64,000 nucleotides of DNA from NCBI RefSeq assembly GCF_001293775.1, contig NZ_LGLN01000064.1:48115-112114 (forward strand). The letters run 5' to 3'. Source of the DNA: Pseudomonas syringae pv. cilantro (GTDB lineage: Bacteria; Pseudomonadota; Gammaproteobacteria; Pseudomonadales; Pseudomonadaceae). Shown here one piece after another: positions 59,214-64,000 of the stretch. Position 1 is the stretch's first letter. Each line of letters starts with the position of its first letter. The notes below the pieces were generated by a model that saw only the letters and a list, made by a program, of their open reading frames with translations, searched no databases and had not been told where the DNA came from. The position numbers and the translations under genes were made by a program.

Positions 59214-59998
59214 TGAGCGTCCTTAGCACTCGTCTCGTTTCGCGCCATGCGTTTGCCGATGGCGAATCGGATACGCACCGGCAGCAGTGCCAGCAAGCGC
59301 ATGCCGAAAATGAACGCCGCCGGGAAGGCGATTTCCAATGGGCGTCTGCTGCGGTTGAGGTTTTCCGCGATGTGCTGCGCCGCTTTTTTCACAGGCCAGC
59401 GCATCGGCATCGAGAAATCGTTCTTTTCCGTCAATGGCGTGTCGACAAAACCGGGGCTGACCACCGTCACATCAATGTTTTCGCTGGCCAGGTCCAGGCG
59501 CAACGCTTCGAACAGGTAGCGCAGCCCGGCTTTCGAAGCGCCGTAGGCTTCGGCACGTGGCAGCGCCAGGAAGGTAACTGCGCTGGCGACGCCGACCAGA
59601 TGCGGCTGTTTTCCCTGACGCAACAACGGCAGCGCCTCCTGAATGCAGTAACTGCTGGCGAGCAGGTTGGTACGCACCACGCGTTCGACCATCGCCGCTT
59701 CGAAGTTGCGAGCGTCAATGTATTCGCAGGTCCCGGCATTGAGAATCGCGGTATCCAGGGCGCCCCATTCCTGGGCGATGCGGTCGCCCATGGCCTTCAC
59801 TTGCAGGCCGTCGGTGATATCGCCGGTGACCAGCAATACCTGTTCCGGGTAGAGGGTCGCCAGATTCTGCAACGGTTGCAGGGTTCGGGCGGTCAATGCC
59901 AGCCGATGCCCGGCGTCGAGTAATTCTTTTGCCAAAGCGAGACCGATGCCACTGCTGGCGCCGGTCAACCAGATACGTCGTACGCCAGGAGTGCTCAT
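59210..59998 (-). CDS. Short-chain dehydrogenase/reductase
   Basis: 262 residues from the ATG at 59998, overlapping the upstream stop by four bases. WLTGASSGIGLALAKEL for NAD(P), NAGTCEYI, and YGASKAGLRY as the catalytic YxxxK. Later sequence (AFIFGMRLLALLPVRIRFAI) is hydrophobic, as in membrane-associated SDRs. Sits within the light-type lipid operon. Confidence 0.87.
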   Translation of the reverse strand: MSTPGVRRIWLTGASSGIGLALAKELLDAGHRLALTARTLQPLQNLATLYPEQVLLVTGDITDGLQVKAMGDRIAQEWGALDTAILNAGTCEYIDARNFEAAMVERVVRTNLLASSYCIQEALPLLRQGKQPHLVGVASAVTFLALPRAEAYGASKAGLRYLFEALRLDLASENIDVTVVSPGFVDTPLTEKNDFSMPMRWPVKKAAQHIAENLNRSRRPLEIAFPAAFIFGMRLLALLPVRIRFAIGKRMARNETSAKDAQ

Positions 59999-60417
59999 TC
60001 CAACCTCTTCTTCAGCCAATTGATGACTCGGCCCATGATGGGCAGATGTTCATAGAGCAGCGCACCGGCATCGAAATAGTCGCGGTGCCGGTAAACCTTT
60101 TCGTGCCATTTGAGGTGCGAACAGCCCTCGACCCTGATGGTCCGGCCACCGGCCAGGCGCGGGTGCGAGTAACTCATGGTCCAGACCAGATAGCCTTCGC
60201 CGGGACGAACCTCGTCGAAGGCGTGGAAATCGAAATGCAGATCCCGAACGTTGGCGTACAGCTCGGCAAAATAGCGTTGCATGGCGGGCAGGCCATGAAT
60301 GTCGTGCATCGGGTCGCTGAATGACACGTCTTCGCTGTACAGCTCGGCGACCTGATCAAGGTTGTCCTTGTTCAGTGCGGCAAAGCGCTGGGCGAAACGA
60401 TGCAGGAAATCAGCCAT
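59995..60417 (-). CDS. SnoaL/NTF2-like protein
   Basis: 140 residues with the NTF2 cone pattern: FAALNKDNLDQVAELYSEDV, FSDPMHDIHG, and a C-terminal HREYFD-like strand (HRDYFDAGALLYEHLP). Family members bind small hydrophobic ligands or act as isomerases. Overlaps the photolyase stop by eight bases. Role unknown, but the conserved place in the operon suggests a link to the SDR and lipid enzymes. Confidence 0.82.
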   Translation of the reverse strand: MADFLHRFAQRFAALNKDNLDQVAELYSEDVSFSDPMHDIHGLPAMQRYFAELYANVRDLHFDFHAFDEVRPGEGYLVWTMSYSHPRLAGGRTIRVEGCSHLKWHEKVYRHRDYFDAGALLYEHLPIMGRVINWLKKRLE

Positions 60418-61858
60418 TTTCGACCCCGGCGGCGGGTACGCGGGTCGGCAGCGCCTTGAACGCTGCCAGCGCGCGGGCGCGGCTCTTGCTCAGATCGACG
60501 ATAGGCTTGGGGTAGTCGGCTACGCCAAACAGCCCGCCCATGGAAGAAGGATCGTGAATTTGCTTTTTGTTCAGGTTCGCCAGCTCCGGCAGCCAGTGCT
60601 TGATGAACACGCCCTCGGGGTCGAATCGCTCCGATTGCGATAACGGGTTGAAAATCCGGAAATACGGGGCCGAGTCGGTGCCTGTGGACGAACTCCACTG
60701 CCAGCCGCCATTGTTGGATGCCAGGTCGCCGTCGATCAGGTGGCGCATGAAAAAGCGCTCGCCTTCCCGCCAGTCGATCAGCAGGTTTTTAGTGAGAAAC
60801 ATCGCAACGACCATCCTTAGCCGATTATGCATCCATCCGGTTTCCAGCAATTGCCGCATGGCTGCGTCGATGATCGGCAGGCCGGTGCGCGCTTCTTGCC
60901 ACGCCAGCAACTCGTCAGGGGCGTCGCGCCATTTCAGTGCTTCGGTTTCTGGCCTGAAGGCTCGATGACGCGATACACGAGGGTAGCCCACCAGCGTGTG
61001 TTTGTAGAACTCTCGCCACAACAGTTCGTTGATCCAGGTCACAGTGCCGACGTCGCCGGTCTCGAATTCCCCATGATTACTGCTCAGGGCGGCATGCAGG
61101 CACTGGCGCGGCGAAATGACCCCGGCGGCGAGATAGGCCGAAAGCTGACTGGTGCCGGGTTTGGCCGGGAAGTCCCGTTCGTCCTTGTAATAGCTGATCT
61201 GCTCGTCTGCGAAGGCGTCCATGCGGCGCTTGGCCTCGCCTTCGCCAGCGGGCCACAGGGCGCGCAATGTTTGCGACGGCGTGGCAAAACCTTTTATCTG
61301 GTCCGGGACCGGATCGCTTGTTATCGAAAGCGCTTGCTGGGCCGCAGGCATGCGCTCGGGATGCGGCATGGCTTCGTGCAGTCGGGTGTAGCACACCTTT
61401 TTGAACTGGGTGAAGACCTGAAAATAGTTGCCGGTCCTGGTCAGGATGCTGCCGGGCTTGAACAGCAACTGGTCCAGATAGCTGTTGACCTGCACGCCGG
61501 CTTCTTCAAGCACTTTCTGCACGGCCAGGTCACGCCTGGTTTCGTTGATGCCGTATTCCTCATTGAGGTACAGACCTTCGACCTTGAACTGTTGGCACAG
61601 CGTCAACAGCACTTCAGGTGCCTTGTCCCACGTATCGGCCTCGCGAATCAGCAGCGGCACGTTGAGCTTGCCAAGCGCCACTTCCAGCTCCACCAGATTG
61701 CGCAGCCAGAAATCGACTTTGCAGTCGGCGTCGTCGTGACTGCGCCATTGCGCAGGGCTGAGCAGATACACCGCCAGCGTCGGGCCGCGCTCCATGGCGG
61801 CGGTCAGGGCCGTGTTGTCGTGAACGCGCAGGTCGCTACGCAGCCAGATCAGTTGCAT
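60410..61858 (-). CDS. phrB: Deoxyribodipyrimidine photolyase
   Basis: 482 residues. N-terminal Rossmann domain beginning MQLIWLRSDLRVHDN; C-terminal FAD domain with LSAYLAAGVISPRQCL, INELLWREFYKH, DAAMRQLLETGWMHNRLRM, and NGGWQWSSSTGTDSAPYFRIFN (split as WQWSSSTGTD and PYFRIFNP). Trp residues for electron transfer are kept. Repairs cyclobutane pyrimidine dimers with light. Ten bases after the MerR gene. Confidence 0.95.
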   Translation of the reverse strand: MQLIWLRSDLRVHDNTALTAAMERGPTLAVYLLSPAQWRSHDDADCKVDFWLRNLVELEVALGKLNVPLLIREADTWDKAPEVLLTLCQQFKVEGLYLNEEYGINETRRDLAVQKVLEEAGVQVNSYLDQLLFKPGSILTRTGNYFQVFTQFKKVCYTRLHEAMPHPERMPAAQQALSITSDPVPDQIKGFATPSQTLRALWPAGEGEAKRRMDAFADEQISYYKDERDFPAKPGTSQLSAYLAAGVISPRQCLHAALSSNHGEFETGDVGTVTWINELLWREFYKHTLVGYPRVSRHRAFRPETEALKWRDAPDELLAWQEARTGLPIIDAAMRQLLETGWMHNRLRMVVAMFLTKNLLIDWREGERFFMRHLIDGDLASNNGGWQWSSSTGTDSAPYFRIFNPLSQSERFDPEGVFIKHWLPELANLNKKQIHDPSSMGGLFGVADYPKPIVDLSKSRARALAAFKALPTRVPAAGVENG

Positions 61859-61867
61859 GAGAAATCC

Positions 61868-62782
61868 TTAGATAAGTCCGAGCCTGCCGAGCTCGATCTG
61901 CGCGCTGAGCGCGTCGTTGGCGAGGGTCAAGCCAGCTATCTCGCCTGCCTGTACGAGCAAATCGGCTTTATGGATCTGTACCGTTGGTCCTCCGAGCACA
62001 ACCGGGCAGGTAATGTTGGCCAGCAGGCGCGGTAAATGGGCGACGTTCAGCGCTTTGCTGGAGTACAGCAGGATGCCGCGCGGCTTAAGGTATTCGGCGG
62101 CCAGCGCCAGCTCACCGACCGGCAGCGGCCAGTCGAACACTTCCACCGGACAATCGGCGCTGCTGACCAGCCACGCCGCGAGCCACAGATGCGGTTCGAG
62201 CGGCAGATCGGACTGATTGACCAGCAGCAACGGGCTGCCACTGAGCTGACGATTGTTGTGATAGATCCGCGCGCCGAACTTGCTGCGCAGCCAGGAATAG
62301 AAAAACGTGCGCTCCAGCTGCGCGCCGAACTTGCCTTGCCAGCGTTGTTCCAGCTCGGCCAGCAGGGGCAGCAGCAGTTGTTCACACAGGGTGCGCGGCG
62401 GGTAAAGCGCCATGGCCTGATTGAATACGTCATCTACACGACGTTCGGCCAGTTCGCCAATGGCCACCAGCAAGGTCTGACGCAGGGCGTCCCAGTCATT
62501 GGTCGGGGGCAGGGCGTCTGCACGGTTGTCGTCAATCAGGGTTTTGACCTGGCTGACGGACACGCCACGGTTGAGCCAGGTGAGGATCTTCATGACCCGC
62601 TGGACGTGTTCGTCCGAGTACAGCCGGTGCCCCTTGGCTGTGCGGTGCGGGACGATCAGGCCATAACGGCGCTCCCAGGCGCGCAGGGTGACGGCGTTGA
62701 CGCCGGTCTGCCGTGCCACTTCCCGGATCGGCAGCCAGTCGCCCGGCAGCTCTGGATCGGTGTCTGTTTCTGCTTCATTCAT
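61868..62782 (-). CDS. MerR-family regulator, LitR/CarH-like (probable class II, B12-independent)
   Basis: 304 residues from the ATG at 62782 (a TTG nine bases upstream is in frame but unlikely). N-terminal winged helix: PIREVARQTGVNAVTLRAWE, RYGLIVPHR, GHRLYSDEHVQRV. The C-terminal part has the helical and Rossmann layout of B12-binding LitR/CarH proteins but I see no DxHxxG cobalamin ligand, as described for class II LitR of P. putida, which act with LOV photoreceptors. It likely controls its own operon through the TGTACA sites near 63771-63829. Five bases after the DUF523 gene. Confidence 0.82.
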   Translation of the reverse strand: MNEAETDTDPELPGDWLPIREVARQTGVNAVTLRAWERRYGLIVPHRTAKGHRLYSDEHVQRVMKILTWLNRGVSVSQVKTLIDDNRADALPPTNDWDALRQTLLVAIGELAERRVDDVFNQAMALYPPRTLCEQLLLPLLAELEQRWQGKFGAQLERTFFYSWLRSKFGARIYHNNRQLSGSPLLLVNQSDLPLEPHLWLAAWLVSSADCPVEVFDWPLPVGELALAAEYLKPRGILLYSSKALNVAHLPRLLANITCPVVLGGPTVQIHKADLLVQAGEIAGLTLANDALSAQIELGRLGLI

Positions 62783-62787
62783 GAGTA

Positions 62788-63750
62788 TCAAATCGCATTT
62801 CGCAGGCTGAGATTTTCCGGATGGGGTTGCATGTACACCTGAAGCGCCACATACGGGTCCGGATGTTGGCGAAAATGATGCTTGAGCAAGGTCAGCGGCA
62901 CGATCAACGGCACGATGCCTTGATGGTACTGGCTGATCACTTGCTGGATTTCCTGTTTGTCTTCACTGCTGATGGTCTGTTTGAGGTAACCGCACAGGTG
63001 CTGCAAGACATTGGTGTGGGTGCTGCGTGTGGCGCATTTTTTCAGCGCCGCCATGAGCTCGCTGAAATACTGCGGGGCGATCTCGTTCGGATCGCTGCGC
63101 CCCATGCTGCCGAGCATTTTGCCCAGTGCCTTGTACTGCACCGGATCGTTGGCCATCAGCTGGTATTTGTAACGCGAGTGGAATTCGGTCAGGGCGCGGC
63201 GTGTGACGCCGTCTTTCAACAGTTGTTGCCAAGCGGCGTAAGCGAACACGCGGGTCACGAAGTTTTCGCGCAGCACAGCGTCGTTGAGACGCCCGTCCTC
63301 CTCGACAGGCAGGTTCGGATGGCGCTCGCAAAACGCCTGCGCATAGATACCACGCCCGCCGCCATCGACTGGCGCACCGTTTTCACGGTAGACCTTGACC
63401 CGCTCAAGACCGCACGATGGGGATTTCTGCATGAAGATATAGCCGCAGATATCACCCAGCTCATCGGCCATCTGCACGCCGTATTCAGCCAGGGCCGCGG
63501 TCACATCCAGGTCGCGATTGACCGTGCCCAGCGCTTTGGGGTTCTCGGCATCACCGACCAGCCTGATTGGCTCACGCGGGATGCCCATGCCGATGGCGAC
63601 TTCCGGGCACGCCTGGACGAAATCGAAATACTTGCTCAACGCCTGCGTACACAAATGAGATTCCTTGTGTCCGCCATTGAAACGAACTTCGGCACCCATC
63701 AGACAGGCGCTGATACCGAGTTTGGGTTTTTCGCTTGCAGGCATTGGCAT
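62788..63750 (-). CDS. DUF523/DUF1722 (YbgA-type) protein
   Basis: 320 residues. The N-terminal DUF523 part has ISACLMGAEVRFNGGHK, CPEVAIGMGIPREPI and KSPSCGLERVKVY with paired Cys; the C-terminal DUF1722 part follows from about residue 190 (FHSRYKYQLMANDPVQYKALG). This pair of domains is regularly next to photolyase and MerR genes. Molecular role not known to me. GAGG precedes the ATG at 63750. First gene of the ten-gene operon. Confidence 0.87.
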   Translation of the reverse strand: MPMPASEKPKLGISACLMGAEVRFNGGHKESHLCTQALSKYFDFVQACPEVAIGMGIPREPIRLVGDAENPKALGTVNRDLDVTAALAEYGVQMADELGDICGYIFMQKSPSCGLERVKVYRENGAPVDGGGRGIYAQAFCERHPNLPVEEDGRLNDAVLRENFVTRVFAYAAWQQLLKDGVTRRALTEFHSRYKYQLMANDPVQYKALGKMLGSMGRSDPNEIAPQYFSELMAALKKCATRSTHTNVLQHLCGYLKQTISSEDKQEIQQVISQYHQGIVPLIVPLTLLKHHFRQHPDPYVALQVYMQPHPENLSLRNAI

Positions 63751-63770
63751 CCGTTACCTCTACAGAAGAC

Positions 63771-63836
63771 TTGTACAGATTAACTGTGCTGTACAACTTA
63801 TCCTCATCATAGGGGGATAGGTGTACAAGTCAAATT
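63771..63836 (-). promoter_or_regulatory. Promoter with multiple TGTACA operators for the photolyase operon
   Basis: On the minus strand -35 TTGACT (63831-63836 region) and -10 TATGAT (63809-63814 region) are 16 bases apart with a TGTACA site in the spacer (63822-63827). Downstream, TTGTACAG (63771-63778) and CTGTACAA (63789-63796) form a perfect inverted repeat around ten bases. TGTACA-type repeats fit known LitR/CarH operators. Confidence 0.65.
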
Positions 63837-63880
63837 CTTTGTAGAGGGTTTTGAAGGCTGCTCCCAACGATTCTCATGTC

Positions 63881-63899
63881 AATGCCAATGGTTGGCATT
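63881..63899. promoter_or_regulatory. Palindrome of unknown function
   Basis: AATGCCAA-TGG-TTGGCATT, a perfect 8-3-8 dyad about 130 bases upstream of the photolyase operon. Could be an operator for a gene beyond the right edge. Confidence 0.35.
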
Positions 63900-64000
63900 A
63901 TTTGGAATGGGTTGGGTAAGGTTCCGCATCACATCTGTGCTGCAACACAACGTCATGCCTTGTCCGCAGTGACTGAACATAAAAGAAAGCGCTTTTTTAT

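Overview
The window looks like a chromosomal segment of a Pseudomonas of the P. syringae complex. This rests on recognisable gene content and order: a uronate dehydrogenase of the P. syringae type, the conserved block hemA-prfA-prmC-ThiF/MoeB-murI opposite lolB-ispE-tRNA-Gln-prs-rplY-pth-ychF, an rmlBDAC/ABC-exported O-antigen locus, and REP-like palindromes. No database search was possible, so species assignment is inference.

Bases 1-8600: a hexuronate module on the minus strand. It holds an OprD-family porin, uronate dehydrogenase (udh), an SMP-30 lactonase and a three-part TRAP transporter, followed by the start of a DMT permease. Two near-identical promoter/operator blocks (about 5218-5266 and 6919-6969) drive udh and the porin. 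AANAANAA motifs at three translation starts point to Hfq/Crc catabolite repression. A short-chain dehydrogenase lies divergently, then a PIN/ribbon-helix-helix toxin-antitoxin pair.

Bases 8800-17800: a chemoreceptor neighbourhood with three MCPs (HBM-type sensor, dCache/PctA-like sensor, and a third broken by a one-base insertion). It also contains a frameshifted AP2-like hypothetical gene, tRNA-Met and a J-domain protein.

Bases 17860-41959: the O-antigen region. rmlB, rmlD, rmlA and rmlC make dTDP-L-rhamnose. Wzm and Wzt, the latter with a long C-terminal sugar-binding domain, form an ABC exporter. A 1591-residue protein joins a methyltransferase, a kinase-like region, a beta-sandwich, twelve 18-residue helical repeats and two GT2 domains. 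I read it as a one-polypeptide version of the WbdD (cap and length ruler) plus WbdA (polymerase) pair. Next to it are genes for a dTDP-3-acetamido-3,6-dideoxyhexose (probably Fuc3NAc), intercalated with GtrA, GtrB and a GT-C membrane transferase; this suggests periplasmic side-branch addition to the rhamnan. Further GT2 enzymes, a second GT-C paralogue, IS66 debris and homopolymer C tracts mark the left part as variable.

Bases 42100-54813: housekeeping genes on both strands: translation, PRPP, isoprenoid, lipoprotein and haem synthesis, peptidoglycan precursor, ending with the lipid A deacylase PagL.

Bases 55090-63750: a tightly overlapping ten-gene minus-strand operon (DUF523/DUF1722 protein, MerR regulator of the LitR type, photolyase, SnoaL-like protein, SDR, FAD oxidoreductase, DUF1365, Cfa-like methyltransferase, DUF2878, YkgJ-like cysteine cluster). 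Its promoter carries several TGTACA-type operators, which suggests light-controlled DNA repair and membrane lipid modification.
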